Assembly (NCBI GenBank): GCA_032622095.1
Contig: CP136064.1
Coordinates: 264,719,863-264,783,862 of the forward strand
Source: Siphonodentalium dalli
Taxonomy: Eukaryota > Mollusca > Scaphopoda > Gadilida > Siphonodentaliidae
Direction of reading: 5' to 3'
DNA: 64,000 nt
This document shows positions 44,301 to 47,136 of the stretch, one piece after another; position 1 is the stretch's first letter, and the number at the start of each line of letters is the position of its first letter. The notes under the pieces were generated by a model. That model searched no databases. It saw nothing but the letters and a program-made list of their open reading frames with translations, and was not told the origin of the DNA. Position numbers and translations under genes: made by a program.

Positions 44301-46633
44301 CTAATGAGCACAATGTGTTCAATACAAGCACAGTTCTCGGCGATGTCATGGTTATAATATTTGTGAGTTCATTGGAACGAACGTAGCGATTAATTTAACA
44401 GCCAAACATACAAGCAATATAAAAGTAGGAATGCACGACGGACCGACGGTGGTTCCTAAAAAAAGGAATCTAATGTTACGGAAACTATAAGTTTCAGCGA
44501 ACTTCCAGAGCATGGATAACAATTACAAAGGTGGCCCCTGCCTGCAAATTTCAGGACTCATAAAAAAATAAGTATTTGGTAATAGTTTATTTCATTTAGC
44601 AGTCACCACACTATAAGCGATAGCCTGTACTAGTAACATCTAAGTATACTTATACAAACAAAGTATACTTGCTGCAAATGACACCGCCGAGAATATCGCT
44701 GATTAAAATGCCGTAGGTTCCCTGATATCGAGAGAATGTCAATCAACTCCCCTTTGGTCCAATGAGATTCAAGGGCGAGGGCATTCAGTTCACTGACAGT
44801 CAGTCCATTTCAAAGACGTAGTGCCGCCTTTCTTGTAGAAATATACAACGATGTCGGCATAAGTTCAAAGCTGCAGTGCCGCCATCATGGCGCCATGCAA
44901 TTTGAAGAATATACAATGACTCGAAGAGTAACCATGTCATCAAATGAACTGCCGGCTGTTTGCAACATATACTAGTAGTACTCAAGTTGTCGGAATCTCT
45001 TATCAGGGTATTCAACAATAACCGGCATTTTCCAACGTCCGAAATAAATAACGCAGATTAATCGACGACGGAAATGGTAATCGATTATCGGCTTTATCAA
45101 CGGTTCATCGATTATACTATTAATCGTGGCACCCCTAACTTCAACTTCTAACTCTAATACATCTGGCAATTCAAATTCTGCTGCTACGGTACAATTAGTA
45201 CTAGTAGTGCAAGTACTAGTAAAACAACACGCTCAACAGTGACAGCAGCACCTGCTAGTGGCAGTGATAATTCTACCACGTCCACGATTCGAAATGCACA
45301 GAATGAGAAGAGTGTCTGAAATCAGAAATAATATGGATATTACACACTATTTCAGCTCATCACTCATATATATCGAATGAGAAAATTGATGTTCTATTCA
45401 AAGAAATGTTTCCCGATAGTATTGTTGCATGGTTTTGAGGTGCTGTTTATAGACAGTGACTTAAATATCACTGACGTAATGAAGCCAACATGTGAATTAT
45501 CATTAAAAAGGATGTTTGGGTGAGTTCATTGGTTCAAATCTTGGACTGTCACGGACTGGATAGAGTGAACCCTTATGGAAAATGGAGATGCTGTTGATTG
45601 TTTATGGACATTCCACGCAATTTCTGTATTCCATAGTCACAAATGTCAACAGTTATAATGGTTTTGAACTGCACTTCCTGGAACGTTTACATGTTTATTT
45701 GGTAATCCATGTTTATTTGGTACTCCATGTTTATTTGGTACTCCATGTTTATTTGGTACTCCATGTTTATTTGCAAGCCTTTAAATAGTGTGTCTGACAT
45801 TGGCAAAATGAGGTTCCCAGAGGGTGAATTTAGTGATGCTAGCTTGCTAACATCACCGACCTCATTCTGCTTAGGCCTCATCTTCTGGGAAGTACTGTAC
45901 TGAGAATTTTCCGTACTGCCATGGCGCCACCAGCAACAATGGAGGTCCGACTTCACTAAATAGATGAAAACATTGTTATACTAGTGCTGTGAAATATTCC
46001 TGACCAATCTTCAGTGGCTAACATCTAGACCCGTACATAATCTTAACTTATGAGTCATAAGACAGACAAGTCTGTTATTTGACAATGCAATCGCCATTGT
46101 ATCAAGGCAGAATCAGCCACATGGCTTTTAGCGATGACCACTTCGATATCTTTCAAAATAAGATTTATTTTCCCTAAAAATGGTTCATTATTTGTCAGCG
46201 TTTATCTTCATTTATCATTCCCATTGGTTTATTATGTCAGGTTATGGTAGGCTTTAATCTTGAGATCAGGTTTGGGAAAATGTTGGAGGGGAAATTTGGG
46301 CTAGAGAAAAAGGGCCCTAAAAGGAACACGCTACCCCCTCAGTGTGGAACCTGTTATTATATTAGCTTAAAACAATCCAATCAGAATTATCCTAGCAGGA
46401 ACGGTTTCAAAGACAGAAATACAACATTTTAGAATGAACGATTTTCCAGAAAATGACATTTATAATTGAAAAATTTACAATTTATTTGAAACTAGATTCT
46501 AAACAATGGTATGCAAAAAAGTGCTTTTGTACCAACCAAAATGCCATATATGAATCCCCGAATACACTTCTAACACCGCTTTGATTCTCTTATCTTCCAG
46601 GCTGTGATAACAAGACCAAATGATAAATCTTAA
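4124..46633 (+). CDS. DIS3L2: DIS3-like exonuclease 2 (DIS3L2), 19 exons, 5' end outside window
   Basis: Join: 4124-4177, 5560-5661, 8063-8485, 12357-12504, 14162-14249, 16348-16447, 17462-17615, 18790-18902, 19517-19624, 20859-20927, 23915-24022, 25161-25297, 29075-29198, 33108-33254, 33960-34107, 35601-35731, 39604-39708, 43082-43246, 46601-46633. All introns are GT-AG and all phases close, giving 2454 coding nt (818 residues) plus TAA. Order: cold-shock domain 1 (exons 1-2), a charged linker (exon 3), cold-shock domain 2 (exons 4-5), the RNB catalytic domain (about exons 6-15) and the S1 domain (exons 16-19). The four metal-binding Asp of the RNase II family are present in [16 protein letters not shown] (visible residues 338, 344, 346, 347). 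Known role of the family: processive 3'-5' decay of oligouridylated cytoplasmic RNAs such as pre-let-7 and mRNAs. There is no PIN domain, as expected for DIS3L2 rather than DIS3. The human protein has about 885 residues, so about 65 N-terminal residues lie to the left. The joined exons look intact and functional. Confidence 0.97.
4185..4400. repeat. Dispersed repeat, also at 39960-40115
   Basis: Both copies share an AAAATATATGACCCTCATGTCC block, a GCGCCCAA/ACGCCCAA stretch and CAAAATTxCAGGCCxAT. The second copy follows a (TG)n/TCTG tract and the 5S-like sequence. Class unknown. Confidence 0.5.
4969..5440. mobile_element. Family E palindromic element
   Basis: Its ends are inverted copies (TGCCTGTCATTTGCAGAATG left, CATTCTGCAAATGACAGGCA right). 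Each end is itself a hairpin: GAGGTCCCCAGAGGGTGAAT is followed about 40 bp later by its complement. Relatives lie at 19225-19330, 19640-19735, 35755-36545, 42590-42720, 45785-45895, 52545-52790 and 53620-53890. Confidence 0.65.
5560..5661 (+). CDS. DIS3L2: DIS3L2 exon 2 (cold-shock domain 1)
   Basis: Acceptor TTACAG, donor GTAATG, 34 codons, phase 0/0. It begins [10 protein letters not shown] and contains the hallmark [12 protein letters not shown], ending in LYDRDHWK. This is the conserved RNA-binding strand segment of the first OB fold. Confidence 0.95.
5812..6036. mobile_element. MITE family B copy B1 (TTAA-flanked)
   Basis: TTAA-CCCTTTCATGA at the left and TCATGAAATGG-TTAA at the right. 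Inside are two truncated TATATAAGAGAATGCATTGG hairpins. This is a second TTAA family, with GCAGCATT and AGGAAGCTCC subterminal blocks. Confidence 0.75.
6091..6497. mobile_element. MITE family A copy A2, full length
   Basis: It runs from TTAACCCTTTACCCAACAGA to TTGGGTAAAGGGTTAA. Two near-perfect palindromes are centred on GTCGACCATAGGTCGC. Between them is an AT-rich spacer with AAAATTGTTAAAGAATGTA. The right TTAA is shared with the next element. Confidence 0.88.
6494..7265. mobile_element. MITE family C copy C1, enlarged
   Basis: TTAACCCTTTCTATACTAAA at the left, TTTATAGTATAGAAAGGGTTAA at the right. Near the right end are the inverted blocks AGATAATATTATAAGTTCAA and TTGAACTTATTATCTGAACA. About 500 bp of unrelated DNA sits in the left half. 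Confidence 0.7.
7266..7325 (+). pseudogene. Decayed duplicate of the start of DIS3L2 exon 3
   Basis: GGTTGATATTTCTAAGGTTGAG at 7284-7305 matches the exon 3 start (GGTTGATATTTCCAAGGTTGAG at 8062-8083). Both follow a family C MITE end by about 20-30 bp. The acceptor AG has become CG and the frame stops soon after, so it is not a used exon. Confidence 0.55.
7811..8035. mobile_element. MITE family C copy C2
   Basis: It contains the family blocks TTGATGAGTAGT, GGAAATGTTCAGATAATAAG, ACATCCCTCCAAATGAATAA and ends GTATAAAAGGGTTAA. The left terminus is degraded (CTACTAAATAGTCG). It ends 27 bp before exon 3. Confidence 0.65.
8063..8485 (+). CDS. DIS3L2: DIS3L2 exon 3 (charged linker)
   Basis: This is the largest exon, 141 codons, phase 0/0, acceptor TTTCAG and donor GTAAAT. 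It begins [13 protein letters not shown] and ends NKCLQYTGR. The middle is low-complexity and rich in Lys, Asp, Glu, Ser and Gly. It corresponds to the poorly conserved insert that follows EEHWK in human DIS3L2 and is probably disordered. It continues in frame into VVAIIE of exon 4. A TTAA-type MITE ends only 27 bp before the exon. Confidence 0.92.
8486..12187. other. DIS3L2 intron 3, mostly unassigned
   Basis: Near its start lies ATTTAGTGACAGGGACCAGT (8502-8521). A near-direct copy is ATTTAGTGACAGACCAGTCT (about 9803), as if a 1.3-kb insertion had duplicated its target. 10246-11560 is bounded by GGACCAG-like, hAT-type subterminal motifs (AGGAGGCGACTCGGGCGAAA and AAGTCTCCCTG). 11874-12060 is a dispersed repeat, also at 40691-40905. 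No coding exon seen. Confidence 0.4.
11874..12060. repeat. Dispersed repeat, second copy at 40691-40905
   Basis: Starts AACAGGAAATAGTGCCAG and ends TTTATCTGGGACTATTTCTTT in both copies, at roughly 85-90% identity by eye. Class unknown; no ORF is conserved. Confidence 0.6.
12188..12338. repeat. 150-bp hairpin next to DIS3L2 exon 4
   Basis: The left arm GAATCTACAACTGGTCCCCA returns as TGGGGACTCGTTGTAGATCC on the right, with about 70-bp arms and a loop of about 7 bp. Probably a short palindromic MITE. It ends 19 bp before the exon 4 acceptor. Confidence 0.75.
12357..12504 (+). CDS. DIS3L2: DIS3L2 exon 4 (cold-shock domain 2)
   Basis: Acceptor CTTTCAG, donor GTGAGA, phase 0 to 1. It encodes [15 protein letters not shown] and [15 protein letters not shown], matching human KVVYILEKKHSRAATG and FSPSDHRVPRIYVPL. 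A long hairpin ends about 19 bp upstream of the exon. Confidence 0.96.
13190..13955. repeat. Unclassified dispersed repeat with (AC)n tail
   Basis: Begins with GGTGACCCGACTTCGTCCGG. It has two tandem copies of CAGCCCAGCGGATACCGGGA-like sequence. It ends AAGTTTCATCGAAATCGGTT, then GATTACAGACAGATACACAC and a CA run. That 3' motif is typical of abundant invertebrate retroelement or SINE-like tails. The truncated MITE A3 abuts the CA run. Confidence 0.5.
13968..14124. mobile_element. MITE family A copy A3, right half only
   Basis: Internal spacer (CTTTTTACCATTTTTTCTTA), one complete GTCGAC-centred palindrome and the right end GTTGGGTAAAGGGTTAA are present. The left half is replaced by the preceding repeat. 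Confidence 0.8.
14162..14249 (+). CDS. DIS3L2: DIS3L2 exon 5 (cold-shock domain 2)
   Basis: Acceptor TTACAG, donor GTAATG, phase 1 to 2. It reads [14 protein letters not shown] then [15 protein letters not shown] across the junctions (human DFVARPKDYANTLF and CRIVDWK). A truncated family A MITE ends 37 bp upstream. Confidence 0.95.
14277..15602. mobile_element. GGGACCAG-type (hAT-like) element with nested insertion
   Basis: The ends GAGACCAGCCTAAAGGGCGA and CTCTAGGCTGGTTCCTG are inverted. The same family is complete at 18339-18732. A second element (14484-15440) sits inside it. Confidence 0.55.
14484..15440. mobile_element. DNA transposon remnant with TAACGAACCAAAGC ends
   Basis: Terminal inverted repeats are TAACGAACCAAAGC at the left and GCTTTGGTTCGTTA at the right. 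No transposase ORF. It is nested in the GGGACCAG-type element. Confidence 0.6.
15685..15877. mobile_element. MITE family B copy B2
   Basis: TTAACCCTTCTATGACTGGA at the left, GTCATGAAAAGATTAA at the right. Between are the AGGATCTTTAATGCTGCATC block and a shortened hairpin. Confidence 0.7.
16348..16447 (+). CDS. DIS3L2: DIS3L2 exon 6
   Basis: Acceptor TTTATAG, donor GTTTGT, phase 2 to 0. It contains [14 protein letters not shown], nearly identical to human LGQAGEIEPETEGI. It links cold-shock domain 2 to the RNB domain. Confidence 0.96.
17462..17615 (+). CDS. DIS3L2: DIS3L2 exon 7 (RNB catalytic aspartates)
   Basis: Acceptor ATTTCAG, donor GTATGT, phase 0 to 1. It begins [14 protein letters not shown] and contains [18 protein letters not shown]. 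The Asp codons at 17558, 17576, 17582 and 17585 have the 0/+6/+8/+9 spacing of the RNase II metal-binding aspartates (D201, D207, D209, D210 in E. coli RNase II). The active site therefore appears intact. Confidence 0.97.
17781..17883. mobile_element. Short MITE with CAGGGTTCGTACAG ends
   Basis: CAGGGTTCGTACAG at the left and GTACAGAACCCTG at the right form terminal inverted repeats around a 75-bp core. The longer element starting at 43517 has a related left end. Confidence 0.55.
18339..18732. mobile_element. hAT-like MITE with 8-bp target duplication
   Basis: Inverted ends CAGGGACCAGCCTAGG and CCTAGGCTGGTCCCTG. It is flanked by perfect 8-bp direct repeats CTGTGCAT (18331-18338 and 18733-18740), as expected for hAT transposition. 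No coding capacity. Confidence 0.85.
18790..18902 (+). CDS. DIS3L2: DIS3L2 exon 8 (RNB)
   Basis: Acceptor TTTCAG, donor GTAATT, phase 1 to 0. It encodes [13 protein letters not shown] and [10 protein letters not shown], the classic HIADV block of the RNB domain. Confidence 0.97.
19225..19735. mobile_element. Family E fragments around DIS3L2 exon 9
   Basis: ACTCTCTGGGGACCTCATTC at 19280 and CCCTCTGGGGACCTCATTCT at 19692, with CTGCAAATGACAGACACA after each, mark two partial copies, one on each side of exon 9 (19517-19624). Confidence 0.5.
19517..19624 (+). CDS. DIS3L2: DIS3L2 exon 9 (RNB)
   Basis: Acceptor TTACAG, donor GTAAGA, 36 codons, phase 0/0. It encodes [18 protein letters not shown] and RLTFSVMW. 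A family E hairpin repeat starts about 10 bp after the donor. Confidence 0.96.
20050..20232. mobile_element. Possible non-LTR retrotransposon 3' end with (ATCCT)n tail
   Basis: GTATATTGTAAATAAATT is followed by four ATCCT units (20207-20228), a tail form common in LINE 3' ends. Upstream is a short GC-richer stretch (GGGCTAGGCTAACCCC). No reverse transcriptase is visible. Confidence 0.35.
20859..20927 (+). CDS. DIS3L2: DIS3L2 exon 10 (RNB)
   Basis: Acceptor TTTTCCAG, donor GTAATT, 23 codons, phase 0/0. It encodes [13 protein letters not shown] and KLSYDHAQ (human ILDEWFGRTIIRS and KLSYEHAQ). Confidence 0.95.
21139..23251 (-). mobile_element. Tigger/pogo-type transposon, internally deleted
   Basis: It is flanked by TA. 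Inverted ends are CAGTCGATTTCGGTTAAT and ATTAATTGGAATTGACTG. The minus-strand gene inside retains the first and last parts of a Tigger protein (next entry). The rest of the left flank holds palindromic ATTTGATTA subterminal repeats. Confidence 0.8.
21683..22345 (-). pseudogene. Tigger-derived ORF: CENP-B-type N-terminus fused to transposase C-terminus
   Basis: From the second Met ([20 protein letters not shown]) it is about 220 codons. The first 20 residues match the start of a CENP-B/psq helix-turn-helix. The frame then jumps to the region after the DDE domain ([20 protein letters not shown], the typical Tigger C-terminal segment). Acidic stretches and [15 protein letters not shown] follow. 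The DDE catalytic core is missing, so it cannot transpose by itself. The reading frame is still clean. Confidence 0.7.
23915..24022 (+). CDS. DIS3L2: DIS3L2 exon 11 (RNB)
   Basis: Acceptor TTTTGCAG, donor GTGTGT, 36 codons, phase 0/0. It begins [11 protein letters not shown] and ends KRVLNLHK. It matches the variable loop followed by the conserved VLNLH of DIS3L2. Confidence 0.93.
25161..25297 (+). CDS. DIS3L2: DIS3L2 exon 12 (RNB)
   Basis: Acceptor AATTCCAG, donor GTCAGT, phase 0 to 2. It encodes [14 protein letters not shown] and [17 protein letters not shown] (human RFVDGALRLDQLKL and ETGLPQGCHIYEYRESN). Confidence 0.96.
25613..26011. mobile_element. MITE family A copy A4, full length
   Basis: TTAACCCTTTACCCAACAAA to TTGGGTAAAGGGTTAA with both palindromes. 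Its flanks are GAATATTCA and TATTCATGA, so the insertion site was itself palindromic around TTAA. Confidence 0.88.
26012..27156. other. DIS3L2 intron 12 segment, no gene
   Basis: Contains a GA-rich purine tract at 26815-26905 (AGGAGAGAGAGAGCAGAGGA) and otherwise unremarkable AT-rich sequence. The reading frames over the purine tract are simple-sequence artefacts. Confidence 0.4.
27157..27353. mobile_element. TA-flanked hairpin MITE, copy F1
   Basis: TA-CAGTAATTCCCTAAATAAT at the left and ATTATTTAGGCATTACTG-TA at the right. The arms are about 95 bp and nearly complementary (ATATGGCTTGTTGCCATTC in each arm). The TA target fits a Tc1/mariner-type origin. Confidence 0.75.
28046..29049. repeat. 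62-bp minisatellite, 16 copies
   Basis: The unit carries TAGTACATTTAGTACATGCT, then CATGTTATTTGATCACCCTA and GTGTTTCACATCACTTA. Sixteen GTGTTTCACATCA blocks are present, with two main variants (GTACATTTAG or GTGATCATTTAG; AACAG or AATGG). The last unit runs into the polypyrimidine tract of DIS3L2 exon 13. Confidence 0.95.
29075..29198 (+). CDS. DIS3L2: DIS3L2 exon 13 (RNB)
   Basis: Acceptor ATTTGCAG, donor GTAAGG, phase 2 to 0. It encodes [17 protein letters not shown] and [12 protein letters not shown]. The exon is sandwiched between a 62-bp minisatellite (ending about 26 bp upstream) and a 33-bp minisatellite that starts at intron position +3. Confidence 0.97.
29201..29400. repeat. 33-bp minisatellite, 6 copies, at a splice donor
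   Basis: Units of AAGGTTCACTTAATAATAAA plus ATCTCAGAGCTTT begin at intron base +3 after exon 13. Small A/T and GAG/GAT differences separate the copies. Confidence 0.92.
29560..29937. mobile_element. Nested inverted repeats: MITE family D (29606-29859) inside a larger hairpin
   Basis: The inner element is TTAACCCTTTGAGTGCCAGG to CCTGGCACTCAAAGGGTTAA. It has its own subterminal sequence but one copy of the same TTCTCTTATATATGCGAGTC palindrome as family A. The outer arms GATCGATTGGGGTCATTGG and CCAATGACCCCAATCGATC flank it. Confidence 0.8.
30963..31830. mobile_element. hAT-like element with CAGACCTGTTTAAT ends
   Basis: Inverted ends CAGACCTGTTTAATCTCCC and ATTAAACAGGTCTG. Flanking octamers CTTATCAC and TTTATCAC are a 7/8 target duplication. 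The internal reading frame at 31297-31545 (82 codons) has no recognisable domain. Confidence 0.7.
32116..32494. mobile_element. MITE family A copy A5
   Basis: Left end TTAACCCTTTACCCAACAGA and both palindromes are complete. The right end has lost GGTTTGTTGGGT, so it closes as GGCCGAAAGGGATAA. Confidence 0.82.
32791..33059. mobile_element. MITE family B copy B3
   Basis: TTAACCTTTCATGATGGGA to ACCATGAAAGGGTTAA with two decayed hairpins. It lies 48 bp upstream of DIS3L2 exon 14. Confidence 0.75.
33108..33254 (+). CDS. DIS3L2: DIS3L2 exon 14 (RNB)
   Basis: Acceptor ATTGCAG, donor GTAAAT, 49 codons, phase 0/0. It encodes [17 protein letters not shown] and SLCSKPMQ (human MGLPVDFSSAGALNKSL and NMCSRPMQ). 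A family C MITE fragment begins about 30 bp after the donor. Confidence 0.96.
33287..33387. mobile_element. MITE family C fragment C3
   Basis: Right-end blocks ACATCCCTCCAGATGAATAA and GAGAATCCATTTAGTATAGA, ending in AGGTTAA, just inside intron 14. Confidence 0.6.
33960..34107 (+). CDS. DIS3L2: DIS3L2 exon 15 (RNB end)
   Basis: Acceptor ATTCAG, donor GTAAGT, phase 0 to 1. It encodes YFCTG and [18 protein letters not shown], the strongly conserved RNB C-terminal block that contacts RNA, then HRFLAASLG. Confidence 0.97.
34496..34708. mobile_element. TA-flanked hairpin MITE, copy F2, near-perfect palindrome
   Basis: TA-CAGTAATGCTCTAATTAATC at the left returns as GATTAATTAGAGCATTACTG-TA on the right. 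The arms are about 105 bp with only isolated mismatches and almost no loop (GCTCTCGGGGAGAGC at the centre). Confidence 0.85.
35187..35586. mobile_element. MITE family A copy A6, full length
   Basis: TTAA-flanked and both GTCGAC/AGGTCGCC palindromes intact. It ends 14 bp before the exon 16 acceptor-exon boundary, so it supplies part of the branch-point region. Confidence 0.88.
35601..35731 (+). CDS. DIS3L2: DIS3L2 exon 16 (start of S1 domain)
   Basis: Acceptor TTGACAG, donor GTAAAT, phase 1 to 0. It encodes [17 protein letters not shown] and ELFFSVFVK (human LQKQADHCNDRRMASKR and SLFFAVLVK). Family A MITE copy A6 ends 14 bp upstream of the exon. Confidence 0.96.
35755..36545. mobile_element. 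Family E palindromic element, long copy with three hairpins
   Basis: Hairpins at about 35787-35872, 36178-36267 and 36455-36510 are all built from GAGGTCCCCAGAGGGTGAAT and its complement. GTGTGTCTGACTTTT starts it and CTGCAAATGACACACACTAT ends it. Confidence 0.6.
36576..36726. mobile_element. TA-flanked hairpin MITE, copy F3, deleted
   Basis: TA-CAGTAACGCTCTAAGTAATC to GATTACTCAGAGCATTACTG-TA. The right arm is shortened by about 60 bp relative to F2. Confidence 0.75.
36843..37135. mobile_element. GGGACCAG-type hAT-like fragment
   Basis: Begins GGGACCAGCATTAGTGACAT and ends CCACTGGACTGGTCCCTG. The GGGAGAAGTGAC blocks are shared with 18339-18732, 57197-57422 and 61493-61859. Confidence 0.55.
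37607..37907. mobile_element. MITE family A-like fragment without TTAA ends
   Basis: A half palindrome (TAGGTCGCCTCGCATATATA at 37611) and a full one (37833-37907) flank a divergent spacer. The CCCTTTACCC termini are gone. Confidence 0.6.
38361..38397. repeat. Poly-C tract, 37 bases
   Basis: An uninterrupted run of C after TACACATATT in intron 16. It can form an i-motif, and a G-quadruplex on the other strand. Length may be affected by assembly. Confidence 0.8.
38729..38862. repeat. 134-bp hairpin
   Basis: CGGCGGATTCAACGTGGTCA at the left and TGACCACGTTGAATCCGCCG at the right. A second stem around ATGAACCCCTTCGGGGTTCA closes the centre. Confidence 0.8.
39110..39516. mobile_element. hAT-like MITE with CAGCCCTGGGAAT ends
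   Basis: The inverted ends are CAGCCCTGGGAATTAGCCTA and TTCCTTTATTCCCAGGGCTG. The interior is made of repeated TGCCTAGGCAAT palindromes. The flanking octamers are only partly alike. Confidence 0.6.
39604..39708 (+). CDS. DIS3L2: DIS3L2 exon 17 (S1)
   Basis: Acceptor ATTACAG, donor GTAAGT, 35 codons, phase 0/0. It begins EAGPFEEKG and contains [19 protein letters not shown] (human MVMGILKQAFDVLVLRYGV). Confidence 0.96.
39785..39898 (+). pseudogene. 5S rRNA-like sequence (pseudogene or head of a 5S-derived SINE)
   Basis: GATCACCGAAGTTAAGCAAC is followed by CTCGGTTACTCCTTGGATGG and GTGACC, then GGGATATCGGGGGCTG. These match the middle and 3' parts of animal 5S rRNA, including box C (GGATGGGTGACC, 39864-39875). 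The first 30 bases are diverged and GTTAGTACTTGG reads GTTACTCCTTGG. The (TG)n sequence and dispersed repeat that follow suggest a SINE3-like retroposon rather than a working 5S gene. Confidence 0.7.
40226..40640. repeat. 59-bp minisatellite, 7 copies
   Basis: Unit: GGACTGGCAATCCCCTAAAC, TATACTAGTATCCAACATAT, TACTCTCCGTTTGTTTGGT. Copies are nearly identical after the first, which indicates recent expansion. Confidence 0.93.
40960..42271 (+). mobile_element. Second Tigger/pogo-type element, internally deleted
   Basis: TA-flanked ends CCGTACTGACCCGG and CGCGGGTCAGTACGG, with subterminal GTTTAAGCCCACC repeats in opposite orientation at both sides. Inside, frame 41513 onward reads [18 protein letters not shown], the start of a CENP-B-type DNA-binding domain, then breaks. 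Two internal blocks (41760-41850 and 41955-42065) are shared with 22625-22720 and 22840-22930 of the first Tigger. Confidence 0.75.
42274..42432. mobile_element. MITE family B copy B4, split by the second Tigger
   Basis: GTGCATTCTCTTA stands just left of the Tigger (40947-40959) and TATATACCAGTCCCACATAG just right. Together they restore the family B hairpin TTCTCTTATATA, with the duplicated TA. The copy ends CATGAAAGGGTTAA. Confidence 0.65.
42590..42720. mobile_element. Family E hairpin
   Basis: GTGTGTCTGACATTTTTAGA leads into ATGAGGTCCCCAAAGGGTGA and its later complement TTCACCCTCTGTGGATCTCA. Confidence 0.55.
42868..42977. mobile_element. MITE family B fragment B5
   Basis: One hairpin (GTCTCCCATAGTCTATGAGA), then ATATATAAGAGAATGCACTG and TTCATGAAAGGATTAA. 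Confidence 0.6.
43082..43246 (+). CDS. DIS3L2: DIS3L2 exon 18 (S1)
   Basis: Acceptor TTTTCAG, donor GTGAGT, 55 codons, phase 0/0. It begins [16 protein letters not shown] and contains [18 protein letters not shown] (human AQQVITIFSLVEVVLQAE), ending EPMRWS. Confidence 0.95.
43842..45240 (+). pseudogene. Broken zinc-finger ORF of transposon origin
   Basis: From ATG 43842 it codes [20 protein letters not shown], then [20 protein letters not shown] and NHINAMK: a C-x2-C ... H-x4-H finger of the type at the N-terminus of many hAT-family or ZBED-like proteins. The hAT insertion at 44084 cuts it. Beyond the insertion a Ser/Thr/Asn-rich linker continues ([15 protein letters not shown] from about 45145), then a frameshift and stops. 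No transposase core remains. Confidence 0.55.
44084..45137. mobile_element. hAT element, non-autonomous, 1054 bp
   Basis: Inverted ends TAGAGGTGCCACGATTA and TAATCGTGGCACCCCTA, with a perfect 8-bp target duplication ACTTCAAC (44076-44083 and 45138-45145). Subterminal AATCGATTAT repeats. No transposase recognised. Confidence 0.88.
45690..45780. repeat. 18-bp tandem repeat, five copies
   Basis: Five units of CATGTTTATTTGGTACTC, the first and last slightly variant. They directly precede a family E hairpin (45785-45895). Confidence 0.85.
46601..46633 (+). CDS. DIS3L2: DIS3L2 exon 19, terminal micro-exon with stop
   Basis: A pyrimidine-rich acceptor (TTATCTTCCAG) opens GCT GTG ATA ACA AGA CCA, coding [10 protein letters not shown] then TAA. 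It fits directly after MRWS of exon 18 in phase 0, and it matches the human C-terminal motif YSAILKRPG. Only 30 sense bases are coding. Two other candidate last exons (46241 and 53351) give no resemblance to the family. Confidence 0.85.
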   Translation, partial: AVITRPNDKS

Positions 46634-46747
46634 GCTGGATACTGATGATGATTTGTCATACTGGGAGGAATCTCTTATCATTTTTGTAGATTATACATGA
46701 ATTGCGTTTTCATGACTGCCAATTTGTTGTTCTCATGCAGGAACTGA
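46634..46747 (+). other. DIS3L2 3' UTR start
   Basis: The 114 bases between the TAA and MITE copy A7 contain no AATAAA. The first AATAAA beyond lies past the MITE (about 47194, inside the 68-bp tandem repeat). The mature 3' UTR may therefore run through the MITE hairpins. This is inference. Confidence 0.4.
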
Positions 46748-47136
46748 TTAACCCTTTACCCAACAGAAGGGCCCTGTGCCAATGCATTCTCTTATATATG
46801 CGAGTCGACCATAGGTCGCCTCGCATATATAAGAGAATGCATTGGCTTAACACATTAAAAATTATAAAATTGTTAAAGAATGTAAGAAAAAATGGTAAAA
46901 AGTGTTTTTAGGCCAATGCATTCTCTTATATATGCGAGGCGACCTATGGTCGACTCGCATATATAAGAGAATGCATTGGCACAGGGCATAACTGTATGGC
47001 ATAACTGTAACTATCACAATGTGGTCAAGGAGCCGGTTCCAATGATATCCATATTTGTATGGTTCTATTGAGACAGACCGAAGATATTTTAGGCTGTTGA
47101 AGCTTTATTTGGCCGGTTTGTTGGGTAAAGGGTTAA
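46748..47136. mobile_element. MITE family A copy A7, in the DIS3L2 3' flank
   Basis: TTAACCCTTTACCCAACAGA to TTGGGTAAAGGGTTAA, with a shortened spacer and a small GGCATAACTGTA duplication after the second palindrome. It begins 115 bp after the DIS3L2 stop. Confidence 0.88.

Larger units (their letters stand above)
43517..45570 (+). mobile_element. Degenerate transposon carrying a BED-like zinc-finger ORF, split by a hAT element
   Basis: The left end CAGGGTTCGCACGCATGTAC resembles the MITE at 17781. The right end (about GTGAACCCTTA at 45565) is uncertain. It holds the zinc-finger ORF of the next entry. That ORF is interrupted by the hAT copy at 44084-45137. Confidence 0.5.

Noticed and set aside
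46241-46435. Alternative DIS3L2 last exon after TATGTCAG
   Set aside because: The frame gives no resemblance to the DIS3L2 C-terminus, whereas 46601 gives AVITRP in the right phase.
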